Source: Methanobrevibacter millerae (GTDB lineage Archaea; Methanobacteriota; Methanobacteria; Methanobacteriales; Methanobacteriaceae). Taken from it: a DNA stretch of 64,000 nt. The notes beneath the pieces are model-generated. The model did no database searches. It was not told the DNA's origin and was given only the letters and a program-made list of their open reading frames with translations. Positions 1 to 8,580 of this stretch are shown one piece after another. The stretch lies in assembly GCF_900103415.1 (NCBI RefSeq), contig NZ_FMXB01000006.1:82359-146358 (forward strand), given 5' to 3'. How positions within the stretch are numbered: position 1 is the first letter of the stretch; the number at the start of each line of letters is the position of its first letter. Position numbers and translations under genes: made by a program.

Positions 1-19
1 AAATAAAATTACCGTTGAA

Positions 20-58
20 AGTTGAGATTAATATTCTCAACTCATTTCTCTTTTTTTT
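20..58 (+). terminator. Hairpin terminator of an upstream plus-strand gene
   Basis: An 8-bp perfect stem (AGTTGAGA at 20-27, TCTCAACT at 35-42) with a 7-nt loop is followed by a T-rich tract ending in eight T's at 51-58. It would end a plus-strand transcript entering from the left. The rest of 59-236 is AT-rich with no gene that I can see. Confidence 0.55.
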
Positions 59-236
59 AAATTAAAATATTAATCCGTTAAATCACTACTTCTTAAATTA
101 CTTCATTGTTTTTTCACCAAGTTCTTTTATTATTTAATGTATTCTTTCACAAATCAATTAGCATGTTCGGTGACATATGGAGGTTCTAACTAAATTTTAC
201 TCATTTAAAGGAAATATTCTAAAAACTCAGTAATGT

Positions 237-422
237 TTACTTTTTGGAGTATTTCATCCGAGCAACATTAAAAACAATTACGATTATAAACAAAGTAACT
301 CTCCAGTACCAGGCCACCGGAGCAAAAAGCAAGCAGTAAAGAAGGATTACGCCCACAATACCATGCGTTAAGAGATTTTTCCAGTCCGTCAAATAGGTTT
401 TTAAAGCATCGATAATTTTCAT
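237..422 (-). CDS. Small two-TM membrane protein, unknown function
   Basis: This 61-residue protein has two predicted membrane segments, about residues 20-37 and 41-54, with a charged N-terminus and a basic KYSKK tail. The ATG at 422 is preceded by GGGAGA, a plausible ribosome site. It lies 19 bp downstream of the transglutaminase-like gene on the same strand, so the two may be co-transcribed. I do not recognise a family. A small membrane partner of its neighbour is possible but is inference only. Confidence 0.6.
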   Translation of the reverse strand: MKIIDALKTYLTDWKNLLTHGIVGVILLYCLLFAPVAWYWRVTLFIIVIVFNVARMKYSKK

Positions 423-441
423 TTTTTCTCCCTTTTTTAAA

Positions 442-1008
442 TCAAAACTTTAAATCTGTCGGGATTTCAAATAAGCTCTCTGTTTTTGCAAGAATATCCA
501 CTAGCCTTTCATCCAAATCAGCATTATTATCCATATAATCGATTTCTCCGAATTCACTTCTAGGCTCAAAAATCAGATAATCTTTATCCAGACTAAATTC
601 AACATCTGAATTTTCGTTATTTCTTCGAGCGTCAATCCTGATCCATTTGCCTTCAAAATAAACCGTATTTAATGCATGAATCATATGGCCCTGACTGTCA
701 TCCTCCGCCAATGTAAGCAACTGATAGCTAATGCCTGAGGGAATCTGATTTGCCCTTAGAAGCGCTGCAAGAAGACATGATTTTGTCCAGCAAATCCCAG
801 TTTTATTTATTAAAGCCTCGCTGGCGTTTTTTGAAACCACATCTACCCCAATGTCCCATGAATGTGGAATCTCATCCCTGACAAAGATATAGCTTCTTTT
901 GATGTAGTCCGCATCGTCGCTTGAGCAGTTCTTTAATTCCTGAACCTTTTCCTGAATAATAGAATTATTATAATCAATGCTTGGAGTTTCACTTAAAAAT
1001 TCATTCAT
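442..1008 (-). CDS. Transglutaminase-like cysteine protease family protein
   Basis: This 188-residue soluble protein has a transglutaminase-like core. A Cys in GICWTKS (about residue 73), a His in MIHALN (about 111) and an Asp in WIRIDARR (about 126) form the expected Cys-His-Asp order of the papain-like fold. Family members cleave or cross-link peptide bonds, and many archaeal ones have no assigned substrate. No signal peptide is visible, so it should act in the cytoplasm. The ATG at 1008 was chosen because AGGTGAT lies just upstream; GTG 1017 and ATG 1014 are in frame but would overlap that site. The M24 peptidase gene ends (minus strand) only 15 bp upstream of this start, so the two form a likely operon. 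Confidence 0.75.
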   Translation of the reverse strand: MNEFLSETPSIDYNNSIIQEKVQELKNCSSDDADYIKRSYIFVRDEIPHSWDIGVDVVSKNASEALINKTGICWTKSCLLAALLRANQIPSGISYQLLTLAEDDSQGHMIHALNTVYFEGKWIRIDARRNNENSDVEFSLDKDYLIFEPRSEFGEIDYMDNNADLDERLVDILAKTESLFEIPTDLKF

Positions 1009-1023
1009 AAACATCACCTAAAT

Positions 1024-2031
1024 TCATAATATTAACGGTAAATCACCGATTATTCTACCTCTTTTTTCAACAGCTATCGTATCTTCCAGCCTAACTCCGA
1101 ATTCGCCTTCCAGATAGATTCCGGGCTCTACAGTAATGACCATTCCTTCCTCGATTACGGTATCATCCTTAAGAGAAAATCCTGGAGTTTCATGAATGTC
1201 AAGACCTAAACTGTGGCCTGTTGAGTGGATAAACCTATCGCCGTAGCCATATTCTTCAATGATATCTCTTGAAATCTTATCTATTTCACAGCACTTGAGG
1301 CCAGGCTTTATTGCGTTAATGGCCTTGTCATGAGATTCCTTAACGATATCGAAAATTTCATGTTCCTTTTCAGTATAGACAATCGTTCTTGTATTGTCAG
1401 AGCAATAGCCGTTGTATTTTGCTCCCCAATCAATCAGTATCGGAGTTTCCAATTCTTTAGGTTGCGGCACTGCATGGGGAAGGCTCGTATCGGATCCGCT
1501 CACGAGTATCGTGTCGAAGGATGCTCCTGAAGCGCCGTTTTCAATCATTAATTTAACCAAATCAAAGGCGAGAACATCTTCCGTTTCACTTCTTGAAGTT
1601 ATATCCAATTGTTTAAAGGCGGTTTGAGCGATTTCTGTTGCCTTTTCAATGTTTCTGATTTCGTCAGGTTCTTTAATCATCCTTTCCTTTTCAATGTACT
1701 TTTTTGATTCGATTTTAAAATCGTCCCTGAGCTTTTCGTAAGTGCTGTAGACAAGACTCGGCTCGATTGCCAGATTTTTAATGCCATCCTCTTTGAGGTC
1801 ATTAATCATGGTTTCAAATTTATCATATTGCTTTATTTCTATTGTCGAATCCCTCTTTGCTATTTCCATATCCATACTGGAAGCATAAATAATTGGATTT
1901 TCCTTTATAATGCAAAAAGCGAAACTGGTTGGCATGTAATTTGAAATGTATTTGATATTTGTAAATTGTGTTAATAAATAAGCTTGATTATCGTCTTTTT
2001 TCAAATCTTTTAAAATGTTTTCTATGTGCAT
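1024..2031 (-). CDS. M24 family metallopeptidase (Xaa-Pro aminopeptidase type)
   Basis: This 335-residue two-domain protein has a creatinase-like N-terminal domain and a pita-bread C-terminal domain. The five metal ligands are visible in order: Asp in LIDWGA, Asp in YCSDNTRT, His in HSTGHSLGLDIHE, Glu in TVEPGIY and Glu in RLEDT. Enzymes of this family remove N-terminal residues before proline and act in cytoplasmic peptide turnover. A longer reading frame continues upstream to 2211, but that extension overlaps the divergent M50 gene and is not family-like, so the ATG at 2031 (MHIENILK) is preferred. The transglutaminase-like gene follows on the same strand. Confidence 0.85.
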   Translation of the reverse strand: MHIENILKDLKKDDNQAYLLTQFTNIKYISNYMPTSFAFCIIKENPIIYASSMDMEIAKRDSTIEIKQYDKFETMINDLKEDGIKNLAIEPSLVYSTYEKLRDDFKIESKKYIEKERMIKEPDEIRNIEKATEIAQTAFKQLDITSRSETEDVLAFDLVKLMIENGASGASFDTILVSGSDTSLPHAVPQPKELETPILIDWGAKYNGYCSDNTRTIVYTEKEHEIFDIVKESHDKAINAIKPGLKCCEIDKISRDIIEEYGYGDRFIHSTGHSLGLDIHETPGFSLKDDTVIEEGMVITVEPGIYLEGEFGVRLEDTIAVEKRGRIIGDLPLIL

Positions 2032-2052
2032 AATTAAATATTTAGAAAAAAC

Positions 2053-2064
2053 TTTTATATATAG
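2053..2064 (+). promoter_or_regulatory. TATA-like box of the M50 protease operon
   Basis: TTTTATATATAG lies about 20-30 bp before the ATG at 2084. This spacing is expected for an archaeal TATA box with a leaderless or very short-leader transcript. No Shine-Dalgarno is visible before that ATG, which fits. The divergent M24 gene starts at 2031. Confidence 0.5.
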
Positions 2065-2083
2065 AATTAGATATTTAAAAACC

Positions 2084-2728
2084 ATGTTTAAATTTACAGC
2101 AAGCGAAATAAGAGATTTGATAATTGCATTCATTTTTATTTCACTGAGTTTTTCAATACTGTATTCCGGCCGAAATATGGCTGCTTTACAGCAGATATTT
2201 CCTGTCGTCATGATTGGATTAGGCTTAGGTTTCGTATTGCACGAACTGGGCCATAAATTCGCTTCAATGCATTACGGCTATTGGGCTGAATTCAAATTAT
2301 GGCCTGCAGGACTGATACTGGCACTGGTTTCATCATTTTTCGGATTCGTCTTTGCGGCACCAGGTGCCGTTTATACCTATGCAGGATCATATCTGGATGA
2401 AAAGACCAATGGAGTAATCTCCATTGCCGGACCTGTCGTTAACATTGTCCTTGCACTGGTATTTTTAGCAATCGGAGTGGTAATTTATGACGCTGCCCAT
2501 TATAACACTACAATGCAGTTCGTGTTCATGGTATGTTACCTTGGTTATTCAACAAACAGCTATCTGGCCGTTTTCAACATGATTCCAGTTTGGAATCTGG
2601 ACGGATCCAAGGTGCTTAGATGGAACGTGCTGGTATGGATTGTTACAATAGGAATTGCAGGAATCATGACTTATCTGTCAATGACAATAGGCGCTGAAAA
2701 CTTAGTTAGAATGATTTTAGGATATTAA
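2084..2728 (+). CDS. M50 family (site-2 type) membrane metalloprotease
   Basis: This 214-residue polytopic membrane protein carries the zinc motif HELGH at residues 53-57 and the third-ligand motif NMIPVWNLDG with Asp near 173. Both are diagnostic of intramembrane S2P-type proteases. There are about six hydrophobic segments. No PDZ or CBS domain is attached, so this is a minimal form. An in-frame start at 2015 exists, but its extra 23 residues lie in the promoter and overlap the M24 start, so ATG 2084 is preferred. The ycaO gene begins 1 bp after the stop codon, suggesting one transcript. Its substrate is unknown. Confidence 0.85.
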   Translation: MFKFTASEIRDLIIAFIFISLSFSILYSGRNMAALQQIFPVVMIGLGLGFVLHELGHKFASMHYGYWAEFKLWPAGLILALVSSFFGFVFAAPGAVYTYAGSYLDEKTNGVISIAGPVVNIVLALVFLAIGVVIYDAAHYNTTMQFVFMVCYLGYSTNSYLAVFNMIPVWNLDGSKVLRWNVLVWIVTIGIAGIMTYLSMTIGAENLVRMILGY

Positions 2729-2729
2729 T

Positions 2730-3935
2730 ATGACATCAAAGGAAATCAAATATTTTAAAGGAACCCACAGAATTATTCCTCCAAGCCAGACAATTGAAAA
2801 TAATGAGGACAAATGCAAAATAGCAGGCATTACGAGGATTACCGAAATTACACATTTGGACAGAATCGGACTGCCTGTTTTTTCAGCCATCCGCCCAACA
2901 TCACAGGACGGATCAATTAGTGTTTATGGGGGCAAGGGAATAAGCGTGGAACATGCAAAGGCATCAGCAATGATGGAAGGCTTTGAGAGATATTCCGCCG
3001 AAAAGCAGGATGAAAATACAGTTACTGGAACAATACCTGAGATTTCCAGTAAGGGCGATATTATTGATATTGAATCTTTAAACCTGCCCAAAGACTTCAA
3101 CAAGTCAAATATGGAAAGCATCAATCTTGAATGGAATATTGCACATGATTTGATAAGCGGAAAAGACTATTACGTTGCCTCCAATGCGATTTATCATCCC
3201 TACGTTAATGAGGACAATTCAGTCTTCAGCTTATTTAAATCCAATACAAACGGTCTTGCTTCAGGAAACAGCCTTGAGGAAGCCATTTTGCATGGAATCT
3301 TTGAAGTCATTGAAAGGGATGCGTGGAGCATCTTCGAGCTGACCCACAAGAATTCAAAACAGATTGATTTAAAAAGCATTGAAAGTGAAACTGTTAATGA
3401 GGCGCTTTCAAAATTCAGCGAAAATGAAATAAACATCAAGTTAATGGATTTAACCGCAGACATTAACGTTCCAACGATAGCAGCATCCGCCGACGATACA
3501 CTATTGAAGGATGCTGGGCTTTTGACACTTGGAATTGGAACGCATCTTGATCCTGAAGTGGCAATTCTGCGCGCATTGACTGAAGTGGCGCAAAGCAGGG
3601 CAACCCAAATTCATGGGGCTCGTGAAGATACTGTCAGGGCAGATTTTGCAAGAACCGCAGGTTATGAGCGCATGAAACGTATCAATAAGCATTACTTCCA
3701 GGAGGAAGACGTTAAAATCAGCTTAAGCGATATCGAAAACAGAAGCACGGATTCAATCACAAAAGACATCGATATCGTTTTGGATGAGCTGAAGGCAAAT
3801 GAAATAGAGCATGTCCTATATTACGACCTGACCCGTCCCGAACTTAATGTAAATGTCGTGAGGGTCGTTATTCCTACAATGGAAGTTTTTTCAATTGATC
3901 CGAGCCGTGCAGGATACAGGTTTTTAAGAGTATGA
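2730..3935 (+). CDS. ycaO: YcaO protein, McrA-glycine thioamidation (methanogenesis marker 1)
   Basis: This 401-residue YcaO-fold ATP-using enzyme shows the characteristic helices GKGISVEHAKASAMMEGFERY (about residues 68-88) and NSLEEAILHGIFEVIERDAW (about 179-198), whose Glu residues bind ATP-Mg, plus DPEVAILRALTEVAQSRA further on. With TfuA encoded immediately downstream it matches the established methanogen YcaO-TfuA pair. That pair activates a backbone amide and installs thioglycine in the alpha subunit of methyl-coenzyme M reductase (genetic evidence from Methanosarcina). The function here is inferred from family and gene order; mcr itself is not in the window. Confidence 0.9.
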   Translation: MTSKEIKYFKGTHRIIPPSQTIENNEDKCKIAGITRITEITHLDRIGLPVFSAIRPTSQDGSISVYGGKGISVEHAKASAMMEGFERYSAEKQDENTVTGTIPEISSKGDIIDIESLNLPKDFNKSNMESINLEWNIAHDLISGKDYYVASNAIYHPYVNEDNSVFSLFKSNTNGLASGNSLEEAILHGIFEVIERDAWSIFELTHKNSKQIDLKSIESETVNEALSKFSENEINIKLMDLTADINVPTIAASADDTLLKDAGLLTLGIGTHLDPEVAILRALTEVAQSRATQIHGAREDTVRADFARTAGYERMKRINKHYFQEEDVKISLSDIENRSTDSITKDIDIVLDELKANEIEHVLYYDLTRPELNVNVVRVVIPTMEVFSIDPSRAGYRFLRV

Positions 3936-3939
3936 TTCT

Positions 3940-4593
3940 ATGGTTAAGATTATAATATATGGTGGATTATCGCTTTCCTTTGATGAATCCAAAGAGATTC
4001 TGGACTCTCATGACGATGTTGAGGTAATATATGAAAGGCCAATCAAAAGGGGAGACTTGGGCCAGGCATTAAAGCAAAACCCAGACATTATAGGAATCAT
4101 CGACGGCGTTTTTCACCAGAACTCATCAGTGGGACATAAGGAAATCCTTAACGTTATTGACAGAGGCATAACCGTTGTGGGATCATCCAGCATGGGCGCT
4201 TTAAGGGCATCCGAGCTCGATACTCTTGGAATGAAAGGCATCGGATACGTTTATGAACAGTATGCAACGGGAAAAGTCGCATCAGATGACGACGTTGCAG
4301 TAATGCTTGACAGCGCCACTTTAGAAAGCCTATCCGAACCATTAATTAACATGGATTACGTCTTTTCAAATGCTGTTGATGAGAATGTCATAACGCAAAA
4401 GCAAAGGGACGAATTAATACAGATTGCCAAATCCACTTTTTATCCTAAACGAAACTATGCCCAGACATTGAGCGAATCATCATTGGACGGGGATACGAAA
4501 TCCCGACTCATCGATTTTATACGCACTTCCAAAGACATTAAAAAGGAAGATGCAAAAGCGCTTCTTGAATACATCGTCCAGTTGATTGAGTAA
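3940..4593 (+). CDS. tfuA: TfuA-related protein, partner of YcaO in McrA thioamidation
   Basis: This 217-residue protein carries the TfuA core with VVGSSSMGALRASELD near residues 80-95 followed by GMKGIGYVYEQYATG. It starts 4 bp after ycaO and is clearly co-transcribed. In methanogens TfuA is needed with YcaO for McrA glycine thioamidation, probably by recruiting or activating the sulfur donor. That role is established knowledge for the family and not visible in the sequence. No membrane segment is seen. Confidence 0.88.
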   Translation: MVKIIIYGGLSLSFDESKEILDSHDDVEVIYERPIKRGDLGQALKQNPDIIGIIDGVFHQNSSVGHKEILNVIDRGITVVGSSSMGALRASELDTLGMKGIGYVYEQYATGKVASDDDVAVMLDSATLESLSEPLINMDYVFSNAVDENVITQKQRDELIQIAKSTFYPKRNYAQTLSESSLDGDTKSRLIDFIRTSKDIKKEDAKALLEYIVQLIE

Positions 4594-4596
4594 ACA

Positions 4597-4612
4597 CGAA
4601 AAATTTTTTTCG
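4597..4612 (+). terminator. Possible terminator after tfuA
   Basis: CGAAAAATTTTTTTCG, 4 bp after the tfuA stop codon, can fold into a short A:T-rich hairpin closed by two C:G pairs and supplies a T-run by itself. It is weak, but the position is right. From 4613 to 4818 I see no gene. Confidence 0.35.
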
Positions 4613-4818
4613 AAAATGCTTCATTTAATGTGGTGAATGTATATGTCGACAAATGATTTATCATATGCTGTCCACCATAATTAATTTAGTGAAAATAACG
4701 ATTGATTAAAATGGATAGTGATTCCAACAATATTATTTAAATTAATCATTACATCATAAATATGCTCGAACAATCACGAGACAAAAAATAAGTAAATTAA
4801 TTGAAAGTGAAAATGGAC

Positions 4819-5283
4819 TTATCTGTTTTGCATTTCCCTGTACTTTTTCAAAACGATGTCTGGAGTTTCAATTGACTTATCGAAACTTTCACTGAAAGGA
4901 GTCTTTTCACCGGATTCCTTTGTTGAATTTCTAAGTCCCTTTAAAGATAGCTGTTTTCCTTCAATCTTAAATCCAACGCCATCCGCTTCTACTTCAATTA
5001 AATTGATTTCGATTTCGGAAGCTTCGCTTAATTTATCATCAGCTTTAACTTCGTATTTTAAATTTAAAATTTTATGAGGAGTTAGTTCATTAATAGTCCT
5101 TTTAATGACAGATTCAAATAATTCCAGGAACTTCTCCACCGGAGGCAGATCATTTGCCCACCAGTAAGCGAGAACGGAATTCAGGACGATATGATGTTCA
5201 ACGTAATCGTCCCTCCATCGGGCCCTGACACCAACAGAACTGTCATCAACAATCTTAACAACTAATACTGGACTAACTGCCAT
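4819..5283 (-). CDS. Conserved hypothetical cytoplasmic protein
   Basis: This 154-residue protein has no signal peptide, no membrane segment and no motif that I recognise. The N-terminal half is mixed, with a WW pair in AYWWANDLPPVEKFLELFESVIKR. The C-terminal half is charged and ends in a helix (IVLKKYREMQNR). The ATG at 5283 follows GTGATAGG. A TTG at 5301 would extend it by six residues into the upstream CBS gene. It sits 10 bp behind the CBS-domain gene and probably shares its transcript, so a role in the same response is possible. Confidence 0.65.
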   Translation of the reverse strand: MAVSPVLVVKIVDDSSVGVRARWRDDYVEHHIVLNSVLAYWWANDLPPVEKFLELFESVIKRTINELTPHKILNLKYEVKADDKLSEASEIEINLIEVEADGVGFKIEGKQLSLKGLRNSTKESGEKTPFSESFDKSIETPDIVLKKYREMQNR

Positions 5284-5293
5284 CCTATCACAA

Positions 5294-6133
5294 TTATTCA
5301 ACTAAAGCCTTAATTAAGTCACTGGCCCTTACAAGACCCACAAGGTCTCCTTCAACACCGATGACCGGAATTTGCTCAATATTCAATGTTTTCATTTTTT
5401 TAGCGCAATCGGAAACTTTAGTTTTAGAATTAGCTACTTCAACATTGCCGATAGCAACATCGCCGACAACCTTATCGGTGAATTTCAAACGGTTTTTCTC
5501 AATGTACAATACGGAAGTACTGTCCCAGGACCATTTGTCACCTTCAGTACCGACAGTGGAACTGTGTTCACTTCTCTCGGAAATGATTTCACTTTCGGCA
5601 ATGAAATCAGTCTCGGTTAAGATTCCTGATAATTGGGCATCATCATCAATTGCCAAAATAGACTTGAGGCCGAACTGTTTCATGGATTCAAAAGCAACAT
5701 TCAAAGGAGCCTTATCCCATGTGGTAGGAACGGTTGTAATCATATAATTTTCAACTGCGTCATCAATATCGAGTTTTGTTAAAGCTTGAGACACCAGGTC
5801 AAATGAAGTAATAATTCCAACTAAATCACCATCATCATTGACTACAGGAATTCTTCTTACATTACTTTCAATCATTCTTTTAGCTACATCCTTAACGTCC
5901 TCATCAGGACTTGCGACTATAAGATTTCTACTCATCAACATTGCGATTTGTTCTTCATCAGGATTATTGATTAAATCTGAACGGGTCACAACGCCAACCA
6001 AATGTTTGGTATCGTCTTTAACGACCGGAAGAACCGCTTTATTTTCTTTTCTCATCAAGTCTAAAACTTTTTCTCGGCTACCCGGAACGGATACGCTAAC
6101 AACTTTTTTAGACATTACTCTTTTTACTAACAT
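5294..6133 (-). CDS. Four-CBS-domain regulatory protein
   Basis: This 279-residue protein is made of four consecutive CBS motifs, recognisable by repeated blocks such as LPVVKDDTKHLVGVVTRSDL, IPVVNDDGDLVGIITSFDL, SILAIDDDAQLSGILTETDF and IPVIGVEGDLVGLVRASDL. CBS pairs (Bateman modules) bind adenine nucleotides or SAM and act as energy sensors. No catalytic domain is attached. The ATG at 6133 follows AAGGTGT; a frame from 6160 adds nine residues without a ribosome site. A UspA-type protein is encoded directly upstream on the same strand, so this looks like a nucleotide-sensing or stress group. The ligand and target are unknown. Confidence 0.85.
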   Translation of the reverse strand: MLVKRVMSKKVVSVSVPGSREKVLDLMRKENKAVLPVVKDDTKHLVGVVTRSDLINNPDEEQIAMLMSRNLIVASPDEDVKDVAKRMIESNVRRIPVVNDDGDLVGIITSFDLVSQALTKLDIDDAVENYMITTVPTTWDKAPLNVAFESMKQFGLKSILAIDDDAQLSGILTETDFIAESEIISERSEHSSTVGTEGDKWSWDSTSVLYIEKNRLKFTDKVVGDVAIGNVEVANSKTKVSDCAKKMKTLNIEQIPVIGVEGDLVGLVRASDLIKALVE

Positions 6134-6180
6134 AAAAATACACCTTATGCATATAATCATATGAAAAAATTATAATTAAA

Positions 6181-6603
6181 TTAATGTACAACTAAAACAG
6201 GACATTTAGCGGCATTAACGACTTTGTCACTAACGCTTCCCAAAATAAATCTATCAAAACCAGATTTACCGGAACTGCCAACAACAATCAAATCAACACT
6301 TTCCTCAGAAGCAACCTCCAAAATAGAATTTGCAGGAGAACCTTCCCTGATAATTGAAGTTATTTTAATATCTTCTTCATTCATATCTTCAAATTCCTTT
6401 AAGTCTCTTTTACATCGATCATTTAATATTTGATTTAATTGTTCTACTTCATCAGTGGTGGAAATTCCATTGATAAAATGATTTTCAGATACGCTTAATG
6501 CAATAATTTCAGCTCCAGTTACTTTAGCTAAAAATAAAGCATGTAATTGGGCTTTTTTTGCAAATTCAGACCCGTCTGTTGGAACTAAAATCTTTTTGTA
6601 CAT
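6181..6603 (-). CDS. Universal stress protein (UspA family, ATP-binding type)
   Basis: This 140-residue single UspA domain begins MYKKILVPTDGSEFAKKA and ends with the ATP-binding motif GSSGKSGFDRFILGSVS (the G-2x-G-9x-GS pattern), followed by KCPVLVVH. Both motifs are intact, so it should bind ATP like the MJ0577 subgroup. GGAGATG lies before the ATG. It is 47 bp upstream of the CBS-domain gene on the same strand; UspA and CBS proteins are often neighbours in methanogens. Confidence 0.92.
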   Translation of the reverse strand: MYKKILVPTDGSEFAKKAQLHALFLAKVTGAEIIALSVSENHFINGISTTDEVEQLNQILNDRCKRDLKEFEDMNEEDIKITSIIREGSPANSILEVASEESVDLIVVGSSGKSGFDRFILGSVSDKVVNAAKCPVLVVH

Positions 6604-6629
6604 AATTACATCTCCAATAATATATAATT

Positions 6630-7787
6630 TTATATGTCTAATATATTATTAGTATAATCTATATTGATAGTATATAATATATTTTTTGTTTCTGAACGGT
6701 TAATTATGCTCAAATATGGATTTTTTGAAAAATGTTTAAAGACGTTTATCTCCGCATTCTGACCGATTTCAATGAATGATTTGGTAAAACTATATTTAAT
6801 CGAATTGGTTGTTGCCATTTTAAGAAGTTCACATGGGTTTAAATAGTTTTTATAAATTATTGACATTAATTTAAGTGTAAATTCCAGTTCCCTGAGTATA
6901 TTTGGACTGTTAAGCATTAAATTATCAGTTCCTAAAATAGGTTTGATATTCATGTTCAGCATTTCATTTAACGGAGGGATACCGACATTCAACGTTGCAT
7001 TAGCCCTCGGACAGACAACGATATTTGAATCTGAGTCATTGATTAAATTTAAATCGTTGTTTTTGGGATTTGTGCAGTGAACAAGCTGATTGAAGCCGGA
7101 ATTAACTCCTCTTTCAATTTCTGTCTTGTTGAATTTCTTTAATGAATCGATTTGATTGGATTCGGATTCTGCAACATGAATTGATGAAATCTTACCTGCC
7201 TTCTCGCATTCTCTTGTGATTAGATTGGCAACTTCATCGGTGATTTCACCAAAACCGCTTGGAGCTATGCCGTCGGCTTCCTTCAGGAGTTTTCGAATAG
7301 CTATTTTAACCTTGGATAAATCCGGATCATCACCATAAAAGCTATCATCACGGCCGAGAATTATCGGCGTTATTGGAATGTCCTTGGAAGCTTTTTTTAA
7401 TAATTTAATGCCTTTAAGACCACCTTCACGGTAATCAATGAAATGAGTGGTGCCTGATTCAACCATTTCCCACATTGAAGCTTTCATTGCTTCAATAATA
7501 TCTTCATCTTCTGCTGATGCAAGGGCACGATGTTTAACGCCGTTTGGCGGCTTGACCATTTCACTTAACGATAGCCCGTAGCCTTCATCTTTGATTATGG
7601 AATCGCCGATATGAGTATGACCATTTAGAAATGAAGGTGCTATAATTGAGCCTTCAGCATCAATGATTTTGCCTTCCTTAGCATCCTTGGAAATGTCTGT
7701 GATGATTCCCTCATCAACAACAAGATTTGCCTTAATCGGGTCCAGATTCAAGCCCCTTAAAATAATTCCATTAGCTATAGTGAACAT
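6630..7787 (-). CDS. Amidohydrolase-superfamily protein, probable deaminase
   Basis: This 385-residue protein has the metal-dependent amidohydrolase plan. A small beta-sandwich N-terminus is followed by NGHTHIGD with His57 and His59, HVAESES with a His near 199, VHCTN, and LGTDNLML with the late Asp near 291. The pattern fits the cytosine/chlorohydrolase/SAH-deaminase branch of the superfamily. The substrate cannot be read from sequence; a nucleoside or guanine-type deaminase is one possibility. The TIM barrel appears complete. It is separated by 26 bp from uspA on the same strand. Confidence 0.78.
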   Translation of the reverse strand: MFTIANGIILRGLNLDPIKANLVVDEGIITDISKDAKEGKIIDAEGSIIAPSFLNGHTHIGDSIIKDEGYGLSLSEMVKPPNGVKHRALASAEDEDIIEAMKASMWEMVESGTTHFIDYREGGLKGIKLLKKASKDIPITPIILGRDDSFYGDDPDLSKVKIAIRKLLKEADGIAPSGFGEITDEVANLITRECEKAGKISSIHVAESESNQIDSLKKFNKTEIERGVNSGFNQLVHCTNPKNNDLNLINDSDSNIVVCPRANATLNVGIPPLNEMLNMNIKPILGTDNLMLNSPNILRELEFTLKLMSIIYKNYLNPCELLKMATTNSIKYSFTKSFIEIGQNAEINVFKHFSKNPYLSIINRSETKNILYTINIDYTNNILDI

Positions 7788-7884
7788 TAAAAAGAAGTCT
7801 TTAATTGAAAATATTTAAATTTTATGGAGTGTTAAAAAAAAGAAATGAATGGTTTAAAAATTAATTTAAACCAGTTTATAGTTT

Positions 7885-8475
7885 TTATGATGTTATGCTG
7901 TCATCACATGGAGTTAAATCCACTAATGGCACTTCATCATCAGGATTGGTACACTGTTTAATTATCTCTTCATTGATAATATTATCTTCATGGACTTTGC
8001 TTCCATCATCATAAACTTTGTAACCTGAAATTTCCCAAAGATTGTAAGCATCATCATGAGAATAACTACCTTCTTTGTAACCTGATCCAAGATAACCCAT
8101 GAAATGGTGACATAATGCTGCATCAGGTAATGGATTTGTAACTTCACCAATAGCTACGAAACCTCCACATTCAACACATATAATATATCTATCAGCTAAT
8201 CCATCTTCTACATTGTAATGTGCATATTTACCAATATATACAAGATCTTTAGCCTCTTCTTTTATAACACCAGACTGTGCAATTTGAGTGCTGATTGAAT
8301 CATCTTGCACAGGTATTAACTTAGAATTGTCTGTATTTATTTGAATATCATTATCTGCAATATTTGTAGTATCATCATTGGATACAGTTGCATTTTCAGA
8401 TAAAACTGCATATGCTCCAGAAGAAATACAAATAATAGCAATAATAAATATTCCCAACATTATTTTTCTTTTCAT
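7885..8475 (-). CDS. Secreted or membrane-anchored protein of unknown function
   Basis: This 196-residue protein starts MKRKIMLGIFIIAIICISS, a signal peptide or N-terminal anchor, followed by an Asn/Asp-rich linker. A C-terminal globular part carries CVECGG near residue 117, HH and a hydrophobic glycine stretch (FMGYLGSGYKEGSYSHDDAYNLW). The cysteine pair and histidines could bind metal. A longer frame to 8556 adds 27 residues without signal character, so ATG 8475 was chosen. It diverges from the adhesin gene at 8581, with TATA-rich DNA between them. I do not recognise the family. Confidence 0.6.
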   Translation of the reverse strand: MKRKIMLGIFIIAIICISSGAYAVLSENATVSNDDTTNIADNDIQINTDNSKLIPVQDDSISTQIAQSGVIKEEAKDLVYIGKYAHYNVEDGLADRYIICVECGGFVAIGEVTNPLPDAALCHHFMGYLGSGYKEGSYSHDDAYNLWEISGYKVYDDGSKVHEDNIINEEIIKQCTNPDDEVPLVDLTPCDDSITS

Positions 8476-8580
8476 AATAATCACATTAAAACATTTGTGG
8501 TAATATATATATACAGCAATATATACTTTACTATATGAGTAATTTAAATTACACATATGAAAAAAATTAGAGGTGGAAAA

